A stretch of 18,037 nt of DNA, taken from assembly GCA_937959315.1 (NCBI GenBank), contig CALGRC010000194.1, positions 1 to 18,037 on the forward strand, in the 5' to 3' direction. Below the pieces are notes generated by a model. It was not told where the DNA came from. It worked only from the letters and a program-made list of their open reading frames with translations, and made no database searches. Numbering within the stretch: position 1 is the stretch's first letter; each line of letters begins with the position of its first letter. A program made the position numbers and the translations under genes. Origin of the DNA: an uncultured Clostridia bacterium (GTDB lineage Bacteria > Bacillota > Clostridia > UMGS1810). Below are positions 1 through 6,900 of the stretch, piece by piece.

Positions 1-94
1 AGTGTCGCAACTTCATTCTACCAGAGATCTGCAAACCATGTCTATTTTTCTTTTTGCGAAACTTATTCTACCTTATCTATAAAGCCACGGGACA

Positions 95-460
95 TTATTC
101 TTCCGAACAGAATTTTTTAAACAGTTTTCCAATGGCCTTTTTTTCTATACGCGATACATAGGAGCGGCTGATGCCCAGCTGATCCGCAATTTCTTTCTGA
201 GTCAGCACCGAACCGTTGCTCAAGCCATACCGGAGCTCTAGTACCAGGCGTTCCCGTGCAAGCAGTACTTCTTTCATATTTTGATACAGTGTCTGGATTT
301 GCAATTTCAAATCCACTTCATCAAAAACACTTTCTTCTTCGTTGCTCAGTTTGTCAATGAGGGTGATTTCATTGCCCTCTTTGTCCTTCCCGATGGGTTC
401 TTGCAGCAATACCTCGTTTTGCTGTTTTTTGCCGGCGCGCAGGCTCATAAGGATTTCATT
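95..460 (-). CDS. sigK: RNA polymerase sporulation sigma factor sigma-K, 3' segment (C-terminal half) of a split gene
   Basis: This is the C-terminal part of sigma-K, the late mother-cell sigma factor of sporulation (called spoIIIC in B. subtilis). Read from the predicted crossover it encodes about 121 residues: NEILMSLR, the conserved IGKDKEGNEITLID stretch of sigma-E/K proteins, then a region 4 helix-turn-helix (LTQKEIADQLGISRSYVSRI) that recognises the -35 box. There is no start codon with a ribosome site at its beginning. The open frame continues upstream only through an out-of-frame reading of the recombinase gene. It therefore needs the 5' segment at 9950-10291: GAA from that side joins AAT here to give the normal CIE-NEILM sequence. 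No clear terminator is visible in bases 1-94. The identification is firm; the exact crossover base is inferred. Confidence 0.93.
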   Translation of the reverse strand, partial: NEILMSLRAGKKQQNEVLLQEPIGKDKEGNEITLIDKLSNEEESVFDEVDLKLQIQTLYQNMKEVLLARERLVLELRYGLSNGSVLTQKEIADQLGISRSYVSRIEKKAIGKLFKKFCSEE

Positions 461-480
461 TGCTACCCCCTCGCATCGGC
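440..480 (-). other. Left attachment site of the sigK intervening element (recombinase-proximal junction)
   Basis: On the minus strand the recombinase end GGTAGCAAATGA passes straight into sigK codons AAT GAA ATC. The other junction reads ATTGAAAAACC. The only bases shared at the position that restores the sigma-K frame are AAA (459-461 here, 9948-9950 there). A core this short is normal for large serine recombinases, which need only a 2-bp common core. The core is placed by protein-frame reconstruction, not by experiment. Confidence 0.72.
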
Positions 481-2273
481 TCTTCGTCGCCGCCTGCGCC
501 GCTGTGCTCCGTCCCCGCTGAAATGCGCGCGGACATCCGCCCGCTCTGCGGCGTCTCCTCTTCCCAGAAAGCGCTCCGCGCTTCCCGGGAGCCCTGTATT
601 TCGTTGGAGAGTTCAATTTCATCTTCATTCGCTCCGAACAAATACACATGGACGTTCTCGCCGTCCCAAACAATTTTCTTGACAAAATTGCGGATTGCCA
701 TGCGCTTTTGTTCTATCGTCATAGTGTCGAATGTAGAAGCAAACGAGGACAGCAATTCCCGCAGAATATCAAATTCTTCGTGGGACAGCACATTTTCTTT
801 TGTGAGGCTATCCAGTTCTTCCATACTCTTTTTGATGGATTCGTTCTTTTCGTGTAATTCGTTTATCTGGTCGGTGATATATCCGTTTGCGGCAGTCCCT
901 TCCGTTTCTGCCAACTTGGAAACCAACGCTTTAATTTCCTTTTCATTGTCTGCCAATGAATTTTTGAAATGTTCCATCCGTTTATCATACTCGCTGGTAT
1001 TGGCTTTGATGGCTTTCTTACTTTCTTCCAACTGTTTCACAAATTCGGAACTGTTTTCGGATAGTTTTTTGACTTCCTCGCATATCGCCCTGTCGAGCAC
1101 ATTGCCATTGGGATTTTTCATATTGCATTCCTGCATGCGGCTTTTCTCTTTCATCTCACATAGATACGAATAGCGCTTTTCGCCCTCTGCATAGTCGGTA
1201 TTATACACCTTCGGACGCATATAACTCCCGCAATGCCCGCAATAGAGCAAGCCCGACAACAGAGCCATTGTGCTTTTCGGCTTTCGATATGCTTTTGAGG
1301 CGTTTTGTTCCAAATAATTCTGCACCGTTACCCACTCCTTTCCCGAAATCACGCCTTCGTGCTTTCCAACTGCAATAATCCATTCGTCCATGTTGCGGAA
1401 CTGATTTGACTTTCCCGCTTGCTGAATGGTTTTGTTATAAGCCATGATTCCATGTTTTCCGTCAAATTCCGTTTTCTCTGCGTATAGCTCCACGCCTAAT
1501 TTTTCATAATAATTCCATGCGTCCATATCCGCTATCATGTAGACGGGGTTTTGTAAAATCGCTTTAATGGAAAACCGGGTGAAATCCTTTCCCATTTTCG
1601 TTTTCATATGATTTTGTATCAAATAGGTTTCTACCTTTGTCAGACTGTTCATTTCCAGGAATCGGCTGTAAATCGTCTTGACAAGCTCCATTTCGTCCTG
1701 CACAATGTCTAATTTATAGGCGCTTCGCTTCTTGCCGTCAACCGTTACTTTTTGCACCTGGGTGGATTGATAGCCCGTCGGCGTGTTTCCTCCGAGCCAG
1801 CGACCTGTCTTTGCCAACTCGTGCATATTGTCCCGGATACGTTCCGCTATGGTTTCCCGTTCCAACTGGGAAAATACCGAAGCGATATACATCATGGCAC
1901 GGCCGAGAGAAGAATCTGTATCAAATTTTTCTTTGATGGATTCAAACGAAATTTTGAGGGCTTTAAACTCGTCAATCAATTTCGCAAAATCGCCAATGTT
2001 ACGGCTAATACGGTCTAACCGATAGCAGATGATAACGCTGAACTTCTTTTTTCTTGCGTCCTCCATCATCTTTTTAAACTGCGGGCGTTCTGTATTTCCG
2101 CCGGAAAATCCTTCATCCTCATAGATAAATATATTTTCCTCCGGTGTGTCGGGATAGTTTACGTCAATGTATTTTTTACATAATTCAATCTGATTTTCGA
2201 TACTCTCGCCTTTTCCAGTAAAACGGGACTTACGGGAGTATATGGCGATACATGGATTTTGTTTGTCATTCAT
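456..2273 (-). CDS. Large serine recombinase, sigK-element excisionase of SpoIVCA type
   Basis: This site-specific recombinase is predicted to excise the element from sigK. The start is ATG at 2273, seven bases after GAGGGG; an upstream in-frame GTG at 2288 lies before that site. The protein has 605 residues. The N-terminal resolvase domain (about 1-150) carries YSRKS with the likely catalytic Ser16, and RLDRISRN and RAMMYIASVFSQLERE further on. A recombinase DNA-binding domain follows (about 165-290), then a zinc ribbon (CGHC, later two Cys, about 345-395) and a coiled coil (about 410-490). The last roughly 50 codons are unusually G+C-rich. The stop TGA lies on the sigK side of the crossover, so the recombinase frame is closed by host sequence. 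It has its own sigma-A-like promoter and is separated from the next gene by a terminator. The family is certain; the excision role follows from its position. Confidence 0.93.
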   Translation of the reverse strand: MNDKQNPCIAIYSRKSRFTGKGESIENQIELCKKYIDVNYPDTPEENIFIYEDEGFSGGNTERPQFKKMMEDARKKKFSVIICYRLDRISRNIGDFAKLIDEFKALKISFESIKEKFDTDSSLGRAMMYIASVFSQLERETIAERIRDNMHELAKTGRWLGGNTPTGYQSTQVQKVTVDGKKRSAYKLDIVQDEMELVKTIYSRFLEMNSLTKVETYLIQNHMKTKMGKDFTRFSIKAILQNPVYMIADMDAWNYYEKLGVELYAEKTEFDGKHGIMAYNKTIQQAGKSNQFRNMDEWIIAVGKHEGVISGKEWVTVQNYLEQNASKAYRKPKSTMALLSGLLYCGHCGSYMRPKVYNTDYAEGEKRYSYLCEMKEKSRMQECNMKNPNGNVLDRAICEEVKKLSENSSEFVKQLEESKKAIKANTSEYDKRMEHFKNSLADNEKEIKALVSKLAETEGTAANGYITDQINELHEKNESIKKSMEELDSLTKENVLSHEEFDILRELLSSFASTFDTMTIEQKRMAIRNFVKKIVWDGENVHVYLFGANEDEIELSNEIQGSREARSAFWEEETPQSGRMSARISAGTEHSGAGGDEEPMRGGSK

Positions 2274-2335
2274 TTGATATCCCCTCACCTTATGTTATGT
2301 TTTAATTTCTAACCACACATAATGGCTCTATTTAT

Positions 2336-2364
2336 ATTATAGCAAATAATTCCAGAAAAAGCAA
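2336..2364 (-). promoter_or_regulatory. Sigma-A-type promoter of the recombinase
   Basis: On the minus strand TTGCTT (2359-2364) and TATAAT (2336-2341) are separated by 17 bases, with a TGC extension before the -10 box. This gives a leader of about 55 bases before the recombinase ATG. It resembles a vegetative promoter rather than the sigma-E promoter that drives spoIVCA in B. subtilis. Confidence 0.72.
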
Positions 2365-2384
2365 AAACTTTTTTACGAATTCGC

Positions 2385-2426
2385 ATAAAAAAGACCGTTT
2401 ATGAGGTTGAATTCACTCATAAACGG
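2385..2426 (-). terminator. Intrinsic terminator after the 63-residue gene
   Basis: Arms CCGTTTATGAG (2395-2405) and CTCATAAACGG (2416-2426) form a perfect 11-bp stem. Read on the minus strand the hairpin is followed by a T-rich tract, so it ends transcription of the gene at 2453-2644 before the recombinase promoter. Confidence 0.8.
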
Positions 2427-2452
2427 CCTCAAATAGAGGGGATAACGATTTT

Positions 2453-2644
2453 TTAAAGCATTTCTTTGATAGATATGACTTTTCTGCGGCAAGCTTCTAC
2501 ATCATAATAAATAACATCGTTCAAATTTGAATCGACTTTGAGGTAGGTTTTTATTTTAGCGAAACAGGCCAGCACATTATCTAATTCTTTACTGACAACG
2601 CCTTTTGCTTGTTCAACAGGCGCTTCTTCCATAACGGGTATCAT
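2453..2644 (-). CDS. Small protein of unknown function
   Basis: This 63-residue protein has a good ribosome site (AGGAGAT, seven bases before the ATG at 2644) and its own downstream terminator, so it is very likely a real gene. I do not recognise the family. The sequence is mixed helical with a conserved-looking C-terminal half (YYDVEACRRKVISIKEML) and no membrane segment. It lies next upstream of the recombinase but is transcriptionally separate. Small genes beside serine recombinases are sometimes recombination directionality factors, as in the C. difficile skin element. That role is only a positional guess here. Confidence 0.7.
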   Translation of the reverse strand: MIPVMEEAPVEQAKGVVSKELDNVLACFAKIKTYLKVDSNLNDVIYYDVEACRRKVISIKEML

Positions 2645-2704
2645 TTTAACATCTCCTTCCGTTCATAACTTCATTTATTCAGGCAGAAATCATTTACATT
2701 TTCA

Positions 2705-2744
2705 TAATAACAATAAATAAGTGCCCTGCAACTCGGCAAGGCAC
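2705..2744 (-). terminator. Intrinsic terminator after the zinc-ribbon operon
   Basis: On the minus strand GTGCCTTGC (2736-2744) pairs with GCAGGGCAC (2721-2729; one wobble) around a six-base loop, followed by TTATTTATTGTT. It lies about 130 bases beyond the stop of the triple zinc-ribbon gene. The stretch 2745-2870 between them holds no feature I can see. Confidence 0.65.
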
Positions 2745-2870
2745 CTATCATCATGTTATTTACGTTTATTTTGTCCTGTGGACGTTGATTTTCTATTCAT
2801 CGGGCAGGTGGTGAGGCAATTACTGCAATTATGCGAAAAAGACTAATTTAGCCTTTCTTCTACTTCCACA

Positions 2871-3551
2871 TCATTTGTCTATCTTTGCGCCGCACTCATT
2901 GCAGAATTTTTGCCCTTCCGCAAGCGCTGCCCCACAGCTATAACATACGTTTGCTGTTGACATAGGCGTACCGCACTCCGGGCAGAATTTTACGCCATAT
3001 TCCACCGAAGCATGACAGCTTGGACACTCCAAACCCAGCTTGCAGCCACATTCTTTACAGAATTTTGTATTTTTTGAATTGATGGTCTGGCACTTCGGAC
3101 ATTCCACTTCATCATCCGCTATGGCTTTTACCATGCCCATACCCAATACAGCCGTTCTTCCGCCGCTCATAATAAAGTTCTCAATGAAGTTGAAAATTTC
3201 ATTCGGCAGGTTCTTTTGCCGAAACGCTCCAATTGCCGCTGTTACCGCAAGCGGTGCAAAAATAAACGCACCGGCAACGCCGGCACCGATTTTATCCGAC
3301 CACTTTCCCGCACCGATATTGACCGTTATCAAATCGCCCGATACCAAAATTTGAATTTTAATTGCCGAGGTTGTGCCGGCAATGCTTTTCCAGCCGTCTG
3401 CTTCTTCTTTTGCTTGAATCAGATACCCCTCTGTTGCCTTGCCGCTTTCTACAACCATATTTTTTCTATCGCGTAAAAACGACACCACGCCATCGCTTAC
3501 CATATCTGCCGTAACGCCGTCTAATAACCGAAAAACTTTAGAATCTGCCAT
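2871..3551 (-). CDS. Protein with three C-terminal zinc ribbons and a hydrophobic middle segment
   Basis: The 226-residue protein has a good ribosome site (AAGGAGG before the ATG at 3551). The first 90 or so residues form a mixed domain I do not recognise. A glycine/alanine-rich hydrophobic stretch follows (GAGVAGAFIFAPLAVTAAIGAF, near 90-110). The C-terminus holds three successive four-cysteine zinc ribbons: CPKC/CKEC, CPSC/CPEC and CYSC/CNEC (about 150-225). Zinc ribbons of this type usually bind proteins or nucleic acids and are common beside membrane domains in Firmicutes. It is the last gene of a three-gene minus-strand operon, 21 bases after the preceding stop. Function is unknown. Confidence 0.85.
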   Translation of the reverse strand: MADSKVFRLLDGVTADMVSDGVVSFLRDRKNMVVESGKATEGYLIQAKEEADGWKSIAGTTSAIKIQILVSGDLITVNIGAGKWSDKIGAGVAGAFIFAPLAVTAAIGAFRQKNLPNEIFNFIENFIMSGGRTAVLGMGMVKAIADDEVECPKCQTINSKNTKFCKECGCKLGLECPSCHASVEYGVKFCPECGTPMSTANVCYSCGAALAEGQKFCNECGAKIDK

Positions 3552-3572
3552 GTTAAAATCCTCCTTATCAAA

Positions 3573-4418
3573 TTACTGTATCATTTCATTTGCCGTTTTT
3601 ATTGCATTTAAAAAATCAATCAGGGTTTCCAATGGCACAAACGTGAAAAACGCGCCAACGAGAAACATCAAACACCATATAATTAAATTGCTTTTGCTTG
3701 TATTGCACAGCCTCGCACGCTTATACAAATACGCCGGAATAATGCAGGCATACCCAAGCTGGAACGTGTCATAGCCCTGTCTTCTCAAATTTGACTCGTC
3801 CCAATAACAAAATCCCATTGCAATCAAGAGGAACAACCAAAATCCGAACTCGAAAAACAGCCCTATTACTGGGGCAAACGCGACCAGCCAGATTAAAATA
3901 TTGTTTACCTGCGGCGGCATTGGCGCCGGTACTGTGTATGACGGCGGCGGTTCAGCGTGCGGCGGCGCACTGTCCTGTGCCGGAACTTCCTCTGCTTTCA
4001 TTTCAGTCTCTTGCTCTTTGTCCGCTTCCTCTGTTGGTTCCGGTATTGGTTCTGGGCCGGTTTTTTCAAACGGGTGATTTTCAAAATATGTAATAGTTGC
4101 AGTATTGATATTTTGTTCCCATGCCGTCTTTTGCCCTTTTTTAACTGCAAATTGAAAACGGTTGCCGTCGATGGTTCTGATTTCAACAACATTTGGCGTT
4201 TCACAAAACACGCAAAAAGTATCGTCTGATTTGGCAATTCTGCCTAGCGGGATTTCTAAATATGAGGAATTGCGTTTGATTTTGTGGGGCACAAGCAATA
4301 ATCTTGAATCAGTCAAAATCAAATTCCCACTCTGCGCGGCAACGCCATCTATTTCAATCTGACTTGCAATGCCATCCTTTATTACCGTTTCGCCGTAGCG
4401 TAAAATACTATGTTTCAA
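3573..4418 (-). CDS. GRAM/PH-like domain protein with proline-rich linker and C-terminal membrane segments
   Basis: The 281-residue protein starts with TTG at 4418, about seven bases after AGAGGTGA. The N-terminal half looks like a GRAM or bacterial PH-like fold, with the usual pattern 'GNLILTDSRLLLVP', and a strand-rich region to about residue 110. A Pro/Glu-rich linker follows (about 118-165). The C-terminal part has two or three hydrophobic segments (near NNILIWLVAFAPVIG, FGFWLFLLIAMGF and LIIWCLMFLVGAFFTFVP). The protein is probably membrane-anchored with a cytoplasmic sensing or binding domain. It lies between two zinc-ribbon genes in one operon, which suggests a shared membrane complex. 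No function can be assigned. Confidence 0.82.
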   Translation of the reverse strand: MKHSILRYGETVIKDGIASQIEIDGVAAQSGNLILTDSRLLLVPHKIKRNSSYLEIPLGRIAKSDDTFCVFCETPNVVEIRTIDGNRFQFAVKKGQKTAWEQNINTATITYFENHPFEKTGPEPIPEPTEEADKEQETEMKAEEVPAQDSAPPHAEPPPSYTVPAPMPPQVNNILIWLVAFAPVIGLFFEFGFWLFLLIAMGFCYWDESNLRRQGYDTFQLGYACIIPAYLYKRARLCNTSKSNLIIWCLMFLVGAFFTFVPLETLIDFLNAIKTANEMIQ

Positions 4419-4440
4419 ATTCTGTCACCTCTTTCCTTGC

Positions 4441-4923
4441 TTAATAAAACGCATACTGGTTTTTTAACACATAATGTCTGATATAAAAATCGTATCCGCA
4501 TAGAGCCACACCAACGACACCGCCGAAAACCAAGTTGATTCCCAGAAAAATAAGAATATCAGTTAACCCTTTTCTATATTTTTCAACGATTTTCGGATTG
4601 TGCGGCTGTATGTTCTTAATAGAAACAAGGCCAATGATAGCGTTTCCTACGTTCCAGACCCCAGCAAGCCATATGGACGGCTGTAAAAACCCCAGCAAAC
4701 ATTGTGCGATTCCAATCATCAACCATAGGATATTGCTGATTGTTTCATATCTGCGTACTTTTTGTATCACCTCAATTGGTGTTTTGTTGGGAATACAAGT
4801 GCTATATGCGGCTTGATTGCATGGGCGGGAGTAGTTATAAGAGGATTGATGTCTGTTTCTCGTTTGACATGACGGGCAAAAATCTCCATTCATCTGTGCT
4901 CCGCATTTTGGACAATACAACAA
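4441..4923 (-). CDS. Zinc-ribbon membrane protein, first gene of the operon
   Basis: The 160-residue protein has an N-terminal zinc ribbon (YCPKCGAQ ... FCPSCQ, residues 3-20), a short polar linker, and hydrophobic segments at about 60-115 and 120-150. The start is TTG at 4923 (a second TTG follows directly), downstream of GAGGGGGTG; the operon's second gene also starts with TTG. The layout is a cytosolic zinc ribbon on a small integral membrane protein. It is the promoter-proximal gene of the minus-strand operon and is divergent from the XRE regulator at 5111. Function unknown. Confidence 0.82.
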   Translation of the reverse strand: MLYCPKCGAQMNGDFCPSCQTRNRHQSSYNYSRPCNQAAYSTCIPNKTPIEVIQKVRRYETISNILWLMIGIAQCLLGFLQPSIWLAGVWNVGNAIIGLVSIKNIQPHNPKIVEKYRKGLTDILIFLGINLVFGGVVGVALCGYDFYIRHYVLKNQYAFY

Positions 4924-5009
4924 CTCGACACCCCCTCTTACTATAGGAAATCCTGATAATGCCCCTATATTTCGCCGATTCCTCTGCCAATTTGATGCAA
5001 TCTGACAAA

Positions 5010-5038
5010 ATTATAACATGTAAAATATAGAATGTCAA
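5010..5038 (-). promoter_or_regulatory. Consensus sigma-A promoter of the zinc-ribbon operon
   Basis: On the minus strand a perfect TTGACA (5033-5038) and a perfect TATAAT (5010-5015) are separated by exactly 17 bases, with TGT before the -10 box. The -35 box is the outer end of the large dyad at 5033-5071, so a repressor bound there should block it. Confidence 0.85.
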
Positions 5039-5071
5039 TATACATAACTTTTAATGATATGTATATTGACA
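5033..5071. promoter_or_regulatory. Dyad operator between divergent zinc-ribbon operon and XRE regulator
   Basis: Two perfect 14-base inverted arms, TGTCAATATACATA (5033-5046) and TATGTATATTGACA (5058-5071), flank an 11-base spacer. Each outer end carries a TTGACA facing outward. The leftward one serves the operon. The rightward one (5066-5071) is only 11 bases from a TATAAT at 5083-5088, so the regulator's own promoter is not ideal there. The likely ligand is the XRE protein encoded at 5111, acting on both directions. Confidence 0.75.
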
Positions 5072-5110
5072 AAAATTTTCGTTATAATTCTCTTAGAAGG
5101 AGCAATATTT

Positions 5111-5404
5111 ATGATACATGAGAGAATTAAAATGTTAAGAGAACAATACAATTATAGTCAGGCAGATTTGGCAAAAAAGTTAAACTTAGCCCGGACGAGT
5201 GTTTTGGCATGGGAGAATCAAACTTCCGTCCCTTCTATGAAGCATATTATCGCCATGGCAAAACTGTTTCGCGTTACAACGGATTATTTGCTGGAGGTTG
5301 ACAACAAACGAGTATTGTCGTTAGAGGGACTGACGGAGGAAGAAGTTACCATTATTTGCGGTTTGTTAAATTATTTTGATAAGGGAAATACCAGACCGAA
5401 ATAA
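5111..5404 (+). CDS. XRE (Cro/C1) family transcriptional regulator
   Basis: This is a 97-residue protein. The start is ATG at 5111, after GAAGGAG; an in-frame upstream ATG at 5054 has no ribosome site and would lie inside the operator. Residues 1-62 form a complete XRE helix-turn-helix: IKMLREQYNYSQADLAKKLN, then the recognition helix region TSVLAWENQTSVPS, and the usual tail IIAMAKLFRVTTDYLLEVD. A short C-terminal helix may allow dimerisation. It diverges from the zinc-ribbon operon over a 14-bp-arm dyad, so autoregulation and control of that operon are likely. Whether it influences excision is unknown. Confidence 0.9.
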   Translation: MIHERIKMLREQYNYSQADLAKKLNLARTSVLAWENQTSVPSMKHIIAMAKLFRVTTDYLLEVDNKRVLSLEGLTEEEVTIICGLLNYFDKGNTRPK

Positions 5405-5472
5405 ACCTTGATTTGTCCTCTAAACCGTCTATCACTTATATGCGGCAACCTGCCCGATGAATAAAATAAAAA

Positions 5473-5505
5473 AGTCCTATAAGTCATTTATACGCTTATA
5501 AGACT
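5473..5505 (-). terminator. Intrinsic terminator for the leftward MNT/HEPN/EVE unit
   Basis: Arms AGTCCTATAAG and CTTATAAGACT (one mismatch) surround an 11-base loop. On the minus strand the stem is followed by TTTTTTATTTTATT, which fits an end signal for the gene at 5552-5983. Confidence 0.68.
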
Positions 5506-5515
5506 GTGTAGACAC

Positions 5516-5549
5516 AAAATGCACCCTACTGTATTGTAGAGTGCATTTT
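5516..5549. terminator. Bidirectional hairpin between convergent genes
   Basis: AAAATGCAC (5516-5524) pairs perfectly with GTGCATTTT (5541-5549), with an inner CTAC/GTAG stem. T-rich sequence lies on the plus-strand side (TTTTAATTATTT). It can serve the XRE regulator from the left and the EVE-like gene from the right. Confidence 0.7.
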
Positions 5550-5551
5550 AA

Positions 5552-5983
5552 TTATTTATAATCTTTTGGAAAACCGGCCATTTCTCTTATCTTTTCAGCA
5601 ATTTCTTCGTTATATTCAGGGTATAATGTACAACTATATACGTTATATCTCAAATATCTACGTTCCATATCTATTGCCGGCAAATTATCTTTGGGTGTTT
5701 TTATCCAATTCACACTGAAGCATTGGTCATTTAACCCTTCTATATTTAATAACTTTTTATCGGTTATGATCCCAATGGCTTTAATTCTTAACTCACGTTT
5801 TTTCATAACGTAAGATTTTATGTATATAATATCTCCCTTTTCCATTTCCTGTACCATATTATATAATGCAGGCGCATTTTCTTTCGTCCAACCAATAGAA
5901 GCGACTTGATTTTTAATAAAATCTTCTATCTTATTTTTGGGTTCGGAATCATTCCAATAACTGCCCATTCCCCAAACTCTCAT
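5552..5983 (-). CDS. Probable PUA/EVE-like domain protein
   Basis: The 143-residue protein has a start ATG that overlaps the HEPN stop as ATGA, so the two are translationally coupled. The N-terminal pattern (RVWGMGSYW, then a helix ending ASIGWT, then MEKGDIIYIKSYV and LRIKAIGIITD) resembles PUA/EVE-like beta-barrel domains, which read modified bases in DNA or RNA and recur in defence systems and restriction enzymes. I base this on overall pattern only, with no catalytic motif seen. It is the third gene after an MNT/HEPN pair, so it may be an accessory or target-recognising part of that module. The alternative is an unrelated small cargo gene. Confidence 0.6.
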   Translation of the reverse strand: MRVWGMGSYWNDSEPKNKIEDFIKNQVASIGWTKENAPALYNMVQEMEKGDIIYIKSYVMKKRELRIKAIGIITDKKLLNIEGLNDQCFSVNWIKTPKDNLPAIDMERRYLRYNVYSCTLYPEYNEEIAEKIREMAGFPKDYK

Positions 5984-6372
5984 AGTAAATCCTCCAAATA
6001 CTTCTTTGTCTGCTGCATAAAATAGTCAGCATTTTTAATCTGCTCTTCGACTTCATTTTTACTCACTACATAATAATCATCGTAGTCGCTCTCTGTCCGT
6101 ATCTGAAAAACGTCTGTGATAATATCAGACAGGGCAACATCTAATTTCCCTGTTTTAATATACTCTTTTCTAAAATGTGCAATCAGACCGGAGTGTTTTT
6201 TGAAATCTAGCCCCTCCAAAGCGAGTATGCTTCTCATGCAATGGAACACACAGTAGTAGGACCGGTTGGCAGCGCCTTTGTAGTCATTGCTATCCAACAA
6301 TATCTTGGCAGACTTCAGGCATTGTTCCGCCTGTTCCAAACGGTATTGGGATAAGTCCTTTTTAGTTTCCAT
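5980..6372 (-). CDS. HEPN domain protein of an MNT/HEPN pair
   Basis: The 130-residue protein starts at ATG 6372, inside the end of the MNT gene (11-base overlap) and after GAGGGGGTG. An in-frame upstream start at 6435 lies inside the MNT frame. It matches the all-helical HEPN family (PF05168 type): ANRSYYCVFHCMRSILALEGLDFKKHSGLIAHFRKEY, written here as two adjoining parts around residues 36-71, and the C-terminal RTESDYDD (Arg92, Asp96) before a last helix. HEPN proteins paired with MNT partners are often ribonuclease toxins or tRNA-targeting enzymes. The classic Rx4-6H motif is not obvious here, so catalytic activity is unproven. Confidence 0.86.
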   Translation of the reverse strand: METKKDLSQYRLEQAEQCLKSAKILLDSNDYKGAANRSYYCVFHCMRSILALEGLDFKKHSGLIAHFRKEYIKTGKLDVALSDIITDVFQIRTESDYDDYYVVSKNEVEEQIKNADYFMQQTKKYLEDLL

Positions 6373-6706
6373 AGATGGACACCCCCTCGTTTGCCACATT
6401 GCGATAGAATGGCAATATCTCTCGATGGCTGTCAAAAAACTTCTTATCTTTCAGGGCAATCGTAATCATAATATCATGGGTCAGTCCAATCTTACTTGCG
6501 ACACGGTTAACCTGCTTCCGATAGTTCCCCATTTCGTTCTCTGGCACATCTGCCAGTACCATCATATCAATATCTGATTCATTGTCATAGTCTCCACGGG
6601 CGTAGGAGCCATACAATATAATTTGGTGCAGCTTGTCTCCCAACACATTTTGCATATCTTGTTTTACTTCATTCGTAATCTGATTCAATTGTAACAGTGT
6701 ACACAT
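6362..6706 (-). CDS. MNT-type minimal nucleotidyltransferase
   Basis: The 114-residue protein starts at ATG 6706, after GGAGG with a seven-base gap; the upstream GTG-like extension lacks a site. The pol-beta nucleotidyltransferase core is complete: Gly33-Ser34 and Arg37-Gly38 in GSYARGDYDNESDID, with metal-binding Asp45 and Asp47, and a third acidic position likely at DIMIT (in LTHDIMITI). In HEPN/MNT toxin-antitoxin pairs the MNT enzyme neutralises HEPN, in characterised cases by adding AMP to a tyrosine. The gene order antitoxin-toxin with overlap fits. It is the first gene of a three-gene unit under a strong promoter. Confidence 0.88.
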   Translation of the reverse strand: MCTLLQLNQITNEVKQDMQNVLGDKLHQIILYGSYARGDYDNESDIDMMVLADVPENEMGNYRKQVNRVASKIGLTHDIMITIALKDKKFFDSHREILPFYRNVANEGVSIYGN

Positions 6707-6747
6707 ATTGGCTCCTCCTTTCAATGCCTTACATTCCTTATATATTT

Positions 6748-6776
6748 ATTATAACATTCTCTGTCAATTTTTTCAA
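6748..6776 (-). promoter_or_regulatory. Sigma-A promoter of the MNT/HEPN/EVE unit
   Basis: On the minus strand TTGAAA (6771-6776) and TATAAT (6748-6753) are separated by 17 bases, with TGT before the -10 box. It lies about 40 bases upstream of the MNT start. Confidence 0.78.
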
Positions 6777-6855
6777 TCCCATTCTTATTTATATTTAGTT
6801 TTACGCTTTAACACAAAAAATGCCATATTTTTCGCTGATTTTGCAACGCTATCAC

Positions 6856-6900
6856 GTTATATCCCCCTGAACCTAAAAAATTTCAGAGAGGGGATATGAC
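6856..6900 (+). promoter_or_regulatory. Hairpin masking the rep ribosome-binding site
   Basis: GTTATATCCCC (6856-6866) pairs with GGGGATATGAC (6890-6900), 11 bp with one wobble. Inside it CTGAA (6867-6871) pairs with TTCAG (6882-6886). The right arm contains the Shine-Dalgarno GAGGGG and ends at the base before the rep ATG. The structure should limit Rep translation. A role as a replication-origin hairpin is also possible. Confidence 0.7.

Noticed and set aside
461..685. Upstream extension of the sigK 3' open frame to an ATG at 685
   Set aside because: It reads the recombinase gene in a shifted frame, lacks similarity to sigma factors there, and has no ribosome site.
5066..5088. TTGACA and TATAAT before the XRE gene as a promoter pair
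   Set aside because: The boxes are only 11 bases apart; the TATAAT may work with a weaker upstream -35, but this pair is not a standard promoter.
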